The translations under genes and the position numbers were made by a program. The notes below the pieces were generated by a model. That model saw only the letters and a list, made by a program, of their open reading frames with translations, ran no database searches and was not told where the DNA came from. DNA of 34,928 bases from Actinomycetes bacterium (lineage in GTDB: Bacteria; Actinomycetota; Acidimicrobiia; Acidimicrobiales; RAAP-2): positions 1 through 34,928 of the forward strand of contig JAJYWF010000013.1 of NCBI GenBank assembly GCA_021791635.1, written 5' to 3'. Below are positions 22,240-30,910 of this stretch, piece by piece. Position 1 is the first letter of the stretch; every line of letters starts with the position of its first letter.

Positions 22240-23127
22240 GTGCAGACCGAGATGACGACGAAGGACGAACTCACCGGTATCGACAAGGTCCCGGCCCCGT
22301 TGGACCGCCGTAGCGCCTCCGGTCCAGAGGTTCGGAACGGGCGACGGCGACGCGTGCACCGGGGAGGGATCGTCACCGTGGCCATGGTGGCCGCCCTGGG
22401 GCTGGCCCTCTCGGCCTGCGGGTCCTCTGGTTCGTCGAGCACTTCGGGAGCAGCCGGCGGCACGTCCTCGCCGTCGACCAGCCCATCGTCGTCGACTACG
22501 TCCACAGCCGAGCCGACACCGCACGACACCTCGGTCCCCGGCGCGTCGGCCCTCCCCACCAAGGCCCAGATGGGGTCGCTCACGAACTACACGTACACGT
22601 TCACAGACAACGGCAGTCTGGCCATCAAGGGCAGCGTGTACTCGCCGACGGACCGCCAGTCCACAGAGCCGACCGTGGTGCTCACCACGGCCCACGCCAC
22701 CTACACCAAGCTGGGCACAACGTGGTACGAGACATCCCAGCCGGCGAACCAGGCCCACAACAGCTACGCCACAAGCCCGTACCCGGCGTCCATCAAGGGC
22801 TTTCTCGGCTACTTGAAGGTCGCCGGGGCGACGGTGACCAAGGGGGGCGCGTGCTCCGAGGCCGGTCAGGCCGGGACCACGTTCAGCGTCGAGTCCAAAG
22901 AGCTCAACACCAAGGTCCTGAACGAGCTGGCCAGCGCATGCTTCGCCAACCACGGTGGTGCGTTGCTCTCGTACGCGCTCGGGGCCCAGGGCTCGACAGT
23001 GGACACCTCGAGCCACCACGTCACCTTCTCGTTCACGATCGACTCGATCGGCACCGTGGCGCAGATCCCGGTCCCGACGAACGTGAAGAAGGACACATCG
23101 ACAGGGACATCATCTCCGACCGGGTGA
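22240..23127 (+). CDS. Secreted lipoprotein of unknown function
   Basis: The 295-residue product has a lipobox LALSACGS with Cys60, preceded by a hydrophobic segment (VTVAMVAALGLAL) and an unusually long, charged 43-residue N-region. A serine/threonine-rich linker (about 61-100) precedes a domain of about 185 residues with NYTYTFTDNGSLAIKGSVY and TWYETSQPAN. The layout recalls lipid-carrier lipoproteins of the LprG/LppX kind, but no diagnostic motif is seen and the family is not recognised. GTG 22240 (AGAGAGG only 2 bases away), ATG 22252, or GTG 22354 (giving a normal signal peptide) may be the start. It converges on the propeller gene with a 25-base gap. Confidence 0.75.
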   Translation: MQTEMTTKDELTGIDKVPAPLDRRSASGPEVRNGRRRRVHRGGIVTVAMVAALGLALSACGSSGSSSTSGAAGGTSSPSTSPSSSTTSTAEPTPHDTSVPGASALPTKAQMGSLTNYTYTFTDNGSLAIKGSVYSPTDRQSTEPTVVLTTAHATYTKLGTTWYETSQPANQAHNSYATSPYPASIKGFLGYLKVAGATVTKGGACSEAGQAGTTFSVESKELNTKVLNELASACFANHGGALLSYALGAQGSTVDTSSHHVTFSFTIDSIGTVAQIPVPTNVKKDTSTGTSSPTG

Positions 23128-23152
23128 CCACGGATCAGAGGTGGTGAGCGGG

Positions 23153-24310
23153 TCAGCCACTCCGGACGATGACCACTTCTCCGGGGTTGCCGACAGCTGC
23201 CCAGACCGCCCCGCCGACCGTCATCAACTGGCGAGGCGTGCCTCCAAGACGTGCCGCCGGGCCCACGCCACCGGGTCCGGCTCCGGTCCCCACGGCACGC
23301 ACGTCGTCCTCTCGACCGTCGGCCACCACGACGGTGCCGTGCCCGGCTCCAGCGACCAGGGCCACCGCCACCGGGTCCGGCCCTGACCGGTAGGTGGCCT
23401 CCACCTGTCCGGTGACCGGATCGAGTTCGCTCACCGTGCCACTGCCGGCATCGGCGACCCAGACGGCGTGGTCCCCGGCAACCACTCCGATGGGGACCTG
23501 GCCCACGGTGAAGGTACGCCAGCGGAGCCTTCCGCTGACCGGGTGAGGGTTGATCTCGGCCAGCGTGTCGGTGGAGCCGGTCACCCAGACGCCGCCGTCA
23601 CCCGTGGCCACTCGAACCGCCCCGCCGGGGAGGTGGGCACTCGCCTCCACGCGTCCCGTCGCCGGGTCGACGGCGGTCACGTCGCCGGCGATCACGCTGG
23701 CCACCCAGACCAGTCCGTATCCGGTCGCCAGGCCAACGGGGCCTCCGGGAACCGGCACGTCGTGCAGGATCGGCCCGGCGAGGGCCCCGGTGTCCGACAC
23801 CTCTTCCACCGTGTCGGTCACCATGCTGGCCACCCAGACCCGGCCGGGGGTCGTGGTCACCGCCGCGGGCCGACCCGGGAGGGGGAGCGCAGGTCCGACG
23901 CTGCGCCCGGTGGCCGGGTCGAGGCGCACCAGGGTGTCGTTGACGTCGTCGGTGAGCCACGCCGATCCCTGCCCGTACGCCACCGCCGAGACCGCCGGTT
24001 GGCGGGTCAACGTGGTCAACGCGACCCGGGATGCCGGCCCGGCGGCCTGACCAGCTCCTCCATCGGCTCCGACGCCGCCTCCCACGCCGGCCAGGCTCCC
24101 GGCCACCACGACGATCACGGCGGCGACCACGGCGGTGATCGTGATGATCGAGGTGATCGTGGCGTTGCGACGAGCCCGTCGGGAGCGCAGGTGCGATTCG
24201 GCCTCCCGGGCGTGGTGGAGCCTGGTGGCTGCACGTTGGCGGGCCTTTCGCTCGGTGCGACCTACGGTGCCCGACCGCCTTTGTGTGGTGAGCCTGGCCG
24301 GGGTGCTCAT
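23153..24310 (-). CDS. Membrane-anchored beta-propeller protein
   Basis: The 385-residue product has a basic cytoplasmic N-terminus (about 1-50), one membrane helix (about 51-73), a glycine-rich spacer and then a repeated beta-propeller of about 280 residues. Recurring blades read VSAVAYGQGSAWLTDD, VWVASMVTDTVEEV, VWVASVIAGDVTAVDPATG, VWVTGSTDTLAEI and VWVADAGSGTVSELDPVTG, as in YncE/NHL-like propellers. It would face the outside of the membrane and bind a ligand or partner. It is the last gene of the Liv-type transporter operon; its ATG overlaps the permease stop (ATGA). Open sequence in the same frame continues far upstream to 26047 but is antiparallel-frame shadow of the permease. Confidence 0.82.
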   Translation of the reverse strand: MSTPARLTTQRRSGTVGRTERKARQRAATRLHHAREAESHLRSRRARRNATITSIITITAVVAAVIVVVAGSLAGVGGGVGADGGAGQAAGPASRVALTTLTRQPAVSAVAYGQGSAWLTDDVNDTLVRLDPATGRSVGPALPLPGRPAAVTTTPGRVWVASMVTDTVEEVSDTGALAGPILHDVPVPGGPVGLATGYGLVWVASVIAGDVTAVDPATGRVEASAHLPGGAVRVATGDGGVWVTGSTDTLAEINPHPVSGRLRWRTFTVGQVPIGVVAGDHAVWVADAGSGTVSELDPVTGQVEATYRSGPDPVAVALVAGAGHGTVVVADGREDDVRAVGTGAGPGGVGPAARLGGTPRQLMTVGGAVWAAVGNPGEVVIVRSG

Positions 24311-26253
24311 GCCGGCGCTGTCCCCGGCCCGGTCGCCGACCCCGCCGCGGAACCGGCGAGCTTGCGGGCCAAGGGTCCGGTCAACCGGGCCGACACACCG
24401 GAGCACCACGACGCGGTCCGTTCGTAGAGCGCCGGCATCACGCCGTCGGGGTTGGCCCCCAGGGTCGCTCCGGCCAGCCCGGTCCCGAGCAGGGTCACGC
24501 TCCCCACCTGCGGGAGAGCCGACTGGAACACCGGGCCCAGTCCCAGCACGATCCCCCCGAACAGGGCGCCGCTGCACGTCGCCACGCCCCCCACCACGCA
24601 GAGCAGCAGGATGGGCAGGCTCTGGAGCATCTCGAACTGGGTGGCACCGGCCACTGACTCCATGCCGCCGTAGAGCGCTCCGGCGAACCCGGCGATGGCC
24701 GCCGAGATCGAGAACACCACCAGCTTGGTGAGGGTCAGGTTCAGCCCGAGGGTGGCGCACGCCGCTTCGCTGTCCTTCATCGCCGAGAGGACCCGCCCGA
24801 AGGGACCCCGGCGCAGCGCCAGGAGGGCCACCGACACGACTGCGAAGACGACGGCCAGGAAGATCACGAAGGATCGCTGCCCCGTGAAGTGCAGGCCGAA
24901 GATGCTGGGACGGGGGATTGCCACCGACCCGTTGAAGGTGAATGCGGTGGACGTGGGGAAGAACATGTCGTCCATCGCCGCGGCGAAGGCCATGGTGGCC
25001 AAGGCCAGGTACAGGCCCTTCAACCGGAGAGCCGGCAGGGCTACGAGCGCGCCCACCGCCCCCGCCAGCCCGGCGGCAGCCAGGAGCCCCAGGGGTGATC
25101 CTCCGCCACCGGCCCGAGCCATGGCGAAGGCGCCCAACCCGGCGAAGGTCATCTGGCACAGGGACACCTGGCCCCCCCACCCCGACAGGGGCACGAGAGA
25201 GAGCATGATCAGTCCCAACGCCAGACCGGTTCCCAGGTCGACCGTGTCGCCCGCGCCCAGGAAGGAGGTGGCGACCACCACGGCCAGGACCAGGAACACC
25301 GCCCCCTGCAACGAGCGGGCGAGCCCGGCGGTGGGGCGGACGGCGCGACGGACCTGGATCACTGCTCCACGGATCTTGTCCTGGGGGAGGATGAGGAGGG
25401 TCACGAACAGCAGGATTGAGGGAATGGCCAGGCGCATGCCCTGGAGGGGGACCGAGTCCCATATCCCGGTGCTGGGCATGTAGCCGACGGCGTAGGACTG
25501 GAGGAGCCCGATGAGCAAGGCTCCGGCGAAGGTCAACGGTAGGTTCCGGAGCCGACCGATCATCGCCGCGGCATAGGCATCCACCACCAGCAAGGTGAGA
25601 GGCAGCACCGACAGCTGGAGCTCGGGGGCGATGAGGATGCCGGCGATCGAGGCCAGCATCGCTCCCAGGGCCCAGCTCAACGTGCCGATCCGGGCCGGTC
25701 GGGCACCGTTCAGTCCCGCCAAGCCCCGGTTGTCCACCACGGCGCGCATGGTGACACCGGTACGGGTGCGGTAGAGGAAGAGGCGGAGCCCGGCGGCGAT
25801 CCCCAGGGCCGCACCGACGGTGATCACGTCCTCCCAGGTGACGAAGACCCCGACGAGCTGAAACCCTGAGTGACCGAAGAACGGGAGGAGGACCCGGGCT
25901 TGGGGAGGCCAGATGGTGTCCACCAGCCCGATGAGCCCCACCATGAGCCCGATGGTCACCACCAGGGTGGTGGCTACCGACGCGTCGCTCACCCTGCGGA
26001 TGAGGAAGCGTTCGACCGCGGCGCCCGAGAGCGGCGCCACGACGCACACGGTGACGAAGAGGGCGGCCAGGGGTGGCCAGTGCCAGGCCATCTCGAACTG
26101 CCAGAAGACGAAGGCCATGAACATTCCCACGGCTCCGTGGGCAATGTTGAAGATGCCCGAGGTCGAGTACGTGACTACCAGACCGCTGGCGGCGACGGCG
26201 TAGGCGGCACCGGTGACGACGCCGACGATGGTGAAGGCGATGAGCTCGTGCAC
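24307..26253 (-). CDS. Fused LivH-LivM permease of a branched-chain-amino-acid-type ABC transporter
   Basis: This 648-residue membrane protein joins two permease domains that are usually separate. Residues about 1-290 match LivH (GAAYAVAASGLVVTYSTSGIFNIAHGA is the typical start; RAVVDNRGLAGLNG the coupling region). Residues about 310-615 match LivM (SGWGGQVSLCQMTFAGLGAFA; AMKDSEAACATLGLN the coupling region). With LivG and LivF (30086-31745) it would form the full importer. Fused LivHM proteins are known in actinobacteria. The C-terminal 30 residues are low complexity. The start ATG-like codon at 26253 lies 32 bases after the substrate-binding-protein gene, and the stop overlaps the propeller gene. 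Confidence 0.93.
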   Translation of the reverse strand: MHELIAFTIVGVVTGAAYAVAASGLVVTYSTSGIFNIAHGAVGMFMAFVFWQFEMAWHWPPLAALFVTVCVVAPLSGAAVERFLIRRVSDASVATTLVVTIGLMVGLIGLVDTIWPPQARVLLPFFGHSGFQLVGVFVTWEDVITVGAALGIAAGLRLFLYRTRTGVTMRAVVDNRGLAGLNGARPARIGTLSWALGAMLASIAGILIAPELQLSVLPLTLLVVDAYAAAMIGRLRNLPLTFAGALLIGLLQSYAVGYMPSTGIWDSVPLQGMRLAIPSILLFVTLLILPQDKIRGAVIQVRRAVRPTAGLARSLQGAVFLVLAVVVATSFLGAGDTVDLGTGLALGLIMLSLVPLSGWGGQVSLCQMTFAGLGAFAMARAGGGGSPLGLLAAAGLAGAVGALVALPALRLKGLYLALATMAFAAAMDDMFFPTSTAFTFNGSVAIPRPSIFGLHFTGQRSFVIFLAVVFAVVSVALLALRRGPFGRVLSAMKDSEAACATLGLNLTLTKLVVFSISAAIAGFAGALYGGMESVAGATQFEMLQSLPILLLCVVGGVATCSGALFGGIVLGLGPVFQSALPQVGSVTLLGTGLAGATLGANPDGVMPALYERTASWCSGVSARLTGPLARKLAGSAAGSATGPGTAPA

Positions 26254-26285
26254 GAGATCCTCGTCAGTCCTCTCTGGTCCTTCGG

Positions 26286-27815
26286 TCAGTACTGGTACAA
26301 GCCGCCTGTGCAGTCATAGGTGTTGGGTGCGGGCGGGTAGACGCGCTGGAAGCTGCTCCCTTGAATGTGGAAGTAGTCGAAGCACTTGCTCGGGATCTTG
26401 GAACCGAAGTTCTCCGGAGGTTGGAGTCCGTCACCGGTCCATGTGTGGATCTGAGCCAGTTGCTGGAGGAGTGCCGCCCGCGTCAGGTGGGGTCCGACAG
26501 CTTTGGCCGCTTGGAGGAACGCCAGTCCGGCCGACCAGGCGAAGATCCCGAAGATGTCGTGCTTGGCCCCCGGGGCCACTCGGTTCAACCAGGAGAGGTA
26601 CGTCTGCATCTCGGGGATGCTGCTCGCCTCCTCGTAGGCGGCGGTGGCCATGAGGACCAGGTCGCCGTTGGACTCACCTTGGGTCTGCTGGATGAACTGC
26701 GGTGTGTACTCCTCGGAGAACCAGTCCACCACCTGAGGCTGGAAGTTCTGCTGCTGCATGGCACTGAGCAGGCGAGCCGCCGAGCTCATTGTCGAGTACT
26801 CCGTGACGTACTGCACGCCCTTTTGCTGCATCTGGAGTACGTAGGGGGCGTAGTTGGGCTCGGTGGGCGTCACCGACGCTGTGTACACGTAGTCGAATCC
26901 GACCGACTTGTAGGCGGCCATCTCGTGCTGGGCCTGCTGCTCGGTGGCCGGCACGTTGAGGTAGATCATCGCGGCATGGGTGACCGCGGTCGGGTACTTC
27001 GACTTCAGGTACTCGGCGGCACCGAGCGGCCAGTAGTGGGCATTTCCGGGGCTGGCGGCGTAGATGTCAGCCGCCTCTCCGGCCTGGGTGGTGGAGTTCT
27101 CGGCCGCCACGTCGGGGATGCCGCAGGAGCTCACGGCTTGGGCACTGCCTGTGTCGAACCCCGACGCGTTGCCCACCATGGCGAAGGCGCTCGTGCAGGC
27201 CTGCTCGGCGTCGGCGTAGTTCTGGCCGGAGCTGTTCTGATCGTCGAACGGGACCACCTTCAAAGTGCGCCCGTAGATGCCACCCTGGCTGTTTACGTAG
27301 GCGGCGAACGCCTCGGTGGCCTGCTGGGCGCTCTGGGTCAGGCCCGGGGCTACTCCACTGATGCTCGCGATGTTGGCCAAGGTGATCTGAGTGCCGGTCA
27401 CCCCGACTGTGGTGGCGCCGCCGTTACCGCCAGGGGGTGCTGGGGCCCCGTTCCCGTTCCCGCCCGATGTGCCGCCCGGGCTGCCGCTGCCGGTCCCTTT
27501 GCCGGTCCCGCTGCCGGTCCCGCTGCCGGTCCCGGCGGCAGCGGTGTGCTTCGATGTCGCGGCGGTACGAGCCCCGTGGCCGCTCCCCCCACCGCTCCCC
27601 GCCCCGGCTCCCGAGGACGTGCCCGCTCCGGTGCCTGTGGCTGTCCCAGCCCCCACGGTGCCTACGGCACCCGACCCGCCAGATGATGCCCCCTGGGCCA
27701 GGGGGACCTGGTTCGCAGCCAGGCGAGAGCCGCACGCCGACAAGAGCAACGCCGCCGATGCCGCCACCACCGTCAACGACCGGCGGGCGGACCGCCGGCT
27801 GGTTCGGGTGCTCAT
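26286..27815 (-). CDS. ABC transporter substrate-binding lipoprotein with long Gly/Thr/Ser linker
   Basis: The 509-residue product has a lipobox LLLSACGS with Cys28. Residues about 31-137 are an unusually long linker rich in Gly, Thr, Ser and Ala, partly built from 12-bp DNA repeats encoding GTGS. The rest (about 138-509) is a Leu/Ile/Val-binding-protein-like (Peripla_BP_6) domain: GVTGTQITLANIASISG, then FAAYVNSQGGIYGRTLKVVPFDD. The ligand is unknown; this superfamily also binds amides, urea, aromatics and short acids. ATG 27815 overlaps the stop of the two-TM protein gene (ATGA). The mature protein would be lipid-anchored with its binding domain held well away from the membrane. Confidence 0.92.
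   Translation of the reverse strand: MSTRTSRRSARRSLTVVAASAALLLSACGSRLAANQVPLAQGASSGGSGAVGTVGAGTATGTGAGTSSGAGAGSGGGSGHGARTAATSKHTAAAGTGSGTGSGTGKGTGSGSPGGTSGGNGNGAPAPPGGNGGATTVGVTGTQITLANIASISGVAPGLTQSAQQATEAFAAYVNSQGGIYGRTLKVVPFDDQNSSGQNYADAEQACTSAFAMVGNASGFDTGSAQAVSSCGIPDVAAENSTTQAGEAADIYAASPGNAHYWPLGAAEYLKSKYPTAVTHAAMIYLNVPATEQQAQHEMAAYKSVGFDYVYTASVTPTEPNYAPYVLQMQQKGVQYVTEYSTMSSAARLLSAMQQQNFQPQVVDWFSEEYTPQFIQQTQGESNGDLVLMATAAYEEASSIPEMQTYLSWLNRVAPGAKHDIFGIFAWSAGLAFLQAAKAVGPHLTRAALLQQLAQIHTWTGDGLQPPENFGSKIPSKCFDYFHIQGSSFQRVYPPAPNTYDCTGGLYQY
27484..27531 (-). repeat. Four 12-bp tandem repeats in the substrate-binding-protein linker
   Basis: On the plus strand the unit CCGCTGCCGGTC occurs four times, the second copy with two substitutions (CCTTTGCCGGTC). 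On the coding strand it encodes repeating GTGS/GTGK. The period keeps the reading frame. Confidence 0.85.
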
Positions 27816-28435
27816 CGGCTCGACGTTCGGACATAGGGTTCTGGAACCGAGCCTTCGCCGTCGCCACGCGCTCCGACCGTCGTCCCGGGTGGGACCCCCG
27901 GAGGTGCGAGGGCACGACCCGTCCGCTCCAAGCGCTCGAGGGCGGCTACCACGGTCCGTGCGTCACGCCGGCTCTCTTGGATCTGTCGGAGAGCCCAGCT
28001 GCCCAGGAAGGCTGCCGTCCCGGCTATCACCAACGCCACCCCGAGTAGCCCGCCGGAGATGAGGTACGGGATCTCCTGGTACAGGTACGGGCTGTGTGAC
28101 GCTCCGTACCAACCGAGGATCACGGCCATGATCCCGAGCCCGATGACCAGGGCACCGAGAGCGTTCATGATCCTCTGGACGTCCCGGGCCCCTCCCTCGC
28201 GGCGGCGTGACCCGTCCACGCCGGCGGCCAGTCGGGCCAGCCGAGCGCGAAGGGACAGGGCCCTGCCCCCACTGCCGGTACCCGCCGGCCCACTGCCGGG
28301 GCCCGCCGGCCCACCCTCTGATACCGGCACCTGGCGGCGCAGCAGCTCGTCCAGATCCGCGGACCCGCCGATCACGTCCGCCCCCGGTCCAGCTCCGGGT
28401 CCACTTCTCGGAGCCGAAACTCTAGGAAAGCGCAT
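27812..28435 (-). CDS. Two-TM membrane protein in the Liv-type operon
   Basis: The 207-residue product has a Gly/Pro-rich N-terminal part, a conserved-looking DLDELLRRQV segment at about 28-36, a basic region, then two membrane helices (about 90-110 and 123-147) joined by SHSPYLYQEIPYL, and a charged, partly helical C-terminus (RQIQESRRDARTVVAALERLER). I do not recognise the family. Both ends are probably cytoplasmic. ATG 28435 overlaps the stop of the large surface-protein gene by 14 bases, and its stop overlaps the binding-protein start (ATGA), so it is translated with the transporter and may be an assembly or regulatory partner. Confidence 0.75.
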   Translation of the reverse strand: MRFPRVSAPRSGPGAGPGADVIGGSADLDELLRRQVPVSEGGPAGPGSGPAGTGSGGRALSLRARLARLAAGVDGSRRREGGARDVQRIMNALGALVIGLGIMAVILGWYGASHSPYLYQEIPYLISGGLLGVALVIAGTAAFLGSWALRQIQESRRDARTVVAALERLERTGRALAPPGVPPGTTVGARGDGEGSVPEPYVRTSSR

Positions 28436-30089
28436 CGGACCACACCTCCTCCACTGTCGGGTCGTCAAGATCGGGACCCGAGCCTCCCGGACCGTCCGAA
28501 CCGGCACCCGAACCGGCACCCAGGGCATCGGTGGCCTTGTTCGCCCGCAGGGCGGCGAATGCGAGGCCGGCGGCAGCGATGAGCCCGAGGAGCACGAGCC
28601 CGGCGCCGATGCCCTTGAAGGCCAGGGGAACCGCCGACGCGGCGTCGGACGCCGGGGCCCGGTGGGCTCCACTGGCTCCTGTGCCCGCGGCTGCGCTGTC
28701 GTTCCCTCCCGCACCCGAGCCCCCGCTGCCTGTGGCACCGCCGGCTCCCCCTGTGCCGATGGTCGAGCTTGCGGTCGCTGTGGTGCTCGATGCTCCTGTG
28801 GGCGCCGGCACCGTCGCCTGGTCGGTGGCGGAGCTGGCGGCGGCTGTCGGGGCCGAGCTTGTCCCGGCGAAACCCGGCGACGCCGCCACCTGGACGTCGA
28901 CCGTCCCGATATCCCATACCAGCACCTGCTTGTTCGGAACGGGAAGGGGTAGTTGGGCCGTGATCGAAGGCGGAATGAGGCTGCTGTAGGCGTTGGCCTC
29001 CTTGTCGAGCGTGGTGAGGTTTACGGCGATCCGCAGCCCGTCGAGACGACGGCTGGCCCCGGCTCCATGGCTGGTGTCGGTGGCGTTGGTCACCGTCATC
29101 GTGATGCCGAGCTGGCTCAACGCCTGCTCCAGGATCGGCAGCACCGGGTCCGCCGGCGATCCCTGGCCTGCGGCGTGGATCCCCGAGGCGTCGATCGTCA
29201 CCGGCTCACCGGCGATGCTGGCCCCGTCGACGGTGGTCGATCCGGTGAGCTTGGCCGTGGTCCCGTCGGACGTGGCCGTGGCCGTCGAGGTGACCGACCC
29301 GATGGTGATGAGGCCGCCGAGGACCGAGATGCACGAGTCCGTAGCCGACGCCGACGCCGTGGCCACCCCGCCCGAGGTGGTGCTGGACGAGGTGCCGGAG
29401 CTGAACCGGAGATGCCCGAGGGCCGACGTCGCCGCCAGCTGTGTCGAACCGGTGGTCGAAGGGGTCGCCGATGTCTGGGTCGAGCTCTGGTGGCCTTGCC
29501 CGGCGAGCGCCGAGAGCCCTGTCGAGCCGGGCAGCGTGGGAAGCGTCGGCAGGCCCGAGGCACCGGCCGACCCGGCATCGAATGTGGCGCAGGCGCTGGG
29601 TGCCGACGACGCCGTGTTCCCGATCTGGGCCGTGGCCTCGTTCCCGCCGGTGCCTGACGAGGCCTCCATGGTGACCCCAGGCTGGTCGTCCGTCGCAGTG
29701 TTCGGCGTCTGGGGGTACGAGCTCTGAGCCTGGATCGGCCAGACCGGCGCGGCAGGGAGCGGGACGCCGGGGACGAACGACCCCAGTTCGGGCCCGGCGT
29801 TGGCGATGACCTGGCCCGGGTACAGGCTCGAAGCCGTGGCGCTCCCCGACGGCCCGAAGTTGTCGGACGTCGAGGCGTACCCCTCGTCCAGCTCCACCGT
29901 CGGTGTGGCCGGGATAGGGGCGTTGGGCTGCTCGTAGCTGGCGGTCGACGCCTCGGCCAGGGCGCTGATGGTGAAGCCCCCCAGGGTTGTGGCGCTGGCG
30001 GCCGCGGCCGCCCCGGCCGGTCCCAGTGCCATGACCGCCGCTCCAGCTGCTACGACCGCCCCCCCGATGACGATGCCGAACCGGTTCAT
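28422..30089 (-). CDS. Large exported protein with C-terminal membrane anchor in the Liv-type operon
   Basis: The 555-residue product starts with a signal peptide (IVIGGAVVAAGAAVMALGPA, then AAAA). The extracytoplasmic region is Ser/Thr/Ala-rich: an N-terminal section with TTLGGFTISALAEAST, a central section with SCISVLGGLITIGSV and VDGASIAGEPVTIDASGI, then a low-complexity stalk. A C-terminal membrane helix (about 490-515, GIGAGLVLLGLIAAAGLAF) and a 36-residue acidic tail end it. The family is not recognised. ATG 30089 has GGGAGG about 5 bases upstream and overlaps the LivF stop (ATGA). Tight coupling to LivF and to the genes after it suggests a surface component of the uptake system, for example a ligand-capture or cell-wall-spanning part. 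Confidence 0.78.
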   Translation of the reverse strand: MNRFGIVIGGAVVAAGAAVMALGPAGAAAAASATTLGGFTISALAEASTASYEQPNAPIPATPTVELDEGYASTSDNFGPSGSATASSLYPGQVIANAGPELGSFVPGVPLPAAPVWPIQAQSSYPQTPNTATDDQPGVTMEASSGTGGNEATAQIGNTASSAPSACATFDAGSAGASGLPTLPTLPGSTGLSALAGQGHQSSTQTSATPSTTGSTQLAATSALGHLRFSSGTSSSTTSGGVATASASATDSCISVLGGLITIGSVTSTATATSDGTTAKLTGSTTVDGASIAGEPVTIDASGIHAAGQGSPADPVLPILEQALSQLGITMTVTNATDTSHGAGASRRLDGLRIAVNLTTLDKEANAYSSLIPPSITAQLPLPVPNKQVLVWDIGTVDVQVAASPGFAGTSSAPTAAASSATDQATVPAPTGASSTTATASSTIGTGGAGGATGSGGSGAGGNDSAAAGTGASGAHRAPASDAASAVPLAFKGIGAGLVLLGLIAAAGLAFAALRANKATDALGAGSGAGSDGPGGSGPDLDDPTVEEVWSDALS

Positions 30090-30910
30090 GCCGCCCTCCC
30101 GTTGCTCGTATTCGTATCGCCCGCGCTCGTGTCGCCCGCTCTCGTGTCCGCGCTCCCACCCGCTTCCCGTCGCCCCGCGGTGCCCGACCCCCCGAGGTAG
30201 GCGTCGGCCAGATCGGCCGGGAGATCGTCCGGCCTTCCCTCGGCCACGATCCGGCCTTGGGCCATGACCGCCACCCGAGACGCCACCCCGAGGGCGGCCC
30301 GGGCGAACTGCTCGGTCAACAGGACGGCCACCCGGTCGGCGGCGATCTGCGCCACCAGCTCGTAGAGCTCGTCCACTACGAGTGGCGCCAGCCCCATCGA
30401 GATCTCGTCGAGCAGGAGGGCCGCCGGCTGCACGCTCAGGGCCCGGGCCATGGCCAGCATCTGCTGCTCTCCGCCGGACATGGTCCCGGCCACCTGCCGC
30501 CGCCGCTCGGCCAACCGGGGGAACCGGGCGAAAGCCCGCTCCTGCACCTCGCGCCGGGAGCTCCCTCCGTAGGTCATCATCGTGAGGTTCTCGGTCACGG
30601 TCAGGTTGAAGAAGATGCCCCGGCCTTCGGGAATGGTGCACAGCCCGGACCGGGCGAGGACGTCGGGGCGGATGCCGTTGGCGTGCCGTCCGAGAATGTG
30701 GAAGCACCCGGCGGTGGGCACCAGCTGTCCACTAGCCACCTTCAACACCGTGGACTTGCCGGCGCCATTCGGTCCCAGGAGAGCGACGACCTCGCACGGG
30801 CGGACGACGAGGTCGATGCCGTGGAGCACCTCGATGCGCCCGTAGGCCGCCCTCACCGACCGCAGGTGGAGCACCGGACGCACCGGGACCGACCGGTCAG
30901 GCGAGGACAT
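30086..30910 (-). CDS. LivF-type ABC transporter ATP-binding protein
   Basis: The 274-residue product is one of the two ATPases of a branched-chain-amino-acid-type importer. Walker A is GPNGAGKSTVLK, the LivF-type CTIPEGRGIFFNLTV segment follows, the signature is MSGGEQQMLAMARAL, and Walker B is ALLLDEISMGLAP. The last 28 residues are a repetitive AGDT-rich tail not typical of LivF. ATG 30910 overlaps the LivG stop by 14 bases, and its stop overlaps the surface-protein ATG. The frame is open upstream to 31210, but that is inside LivG. Confidence 0.93.
   Translation of the reverse strand: MSSPDRSVPVRPVLHLRSVRAAYGRIEVLHGIDLVVRPCEVVALLGPNGAGKSTVLKVASGQLVPTAGCFHILGRHANGIRPDVLARSGLCTIPEGRGIFFNLTVTENLTMMTYGGSSRREVQERAFARFPRLAERRRQVAGTMSGGEQQMLAMARALSVQPAALLLDEISMGLAPLVVDELYELVAQIAADRVAVLLTEQFARAALGVASRVAVMAQGRIVAEGRPDDLPADLADAYLGGSGTAGRREAGGSADTRAGDTSAGDTNTSNGRAA

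Noticed and set aside
23153-26047. A continuous open frame of 964 residues on the minus strand covering the propeller and most of the permease region
   Set aside because: Only the part from 24310 downwards has protein-like sequence (membrane helix and propeller blades). The rest is Arg/Gly/Pro/His-rich and overlaps the clearly real LivHM permease on the same strand in another frame.
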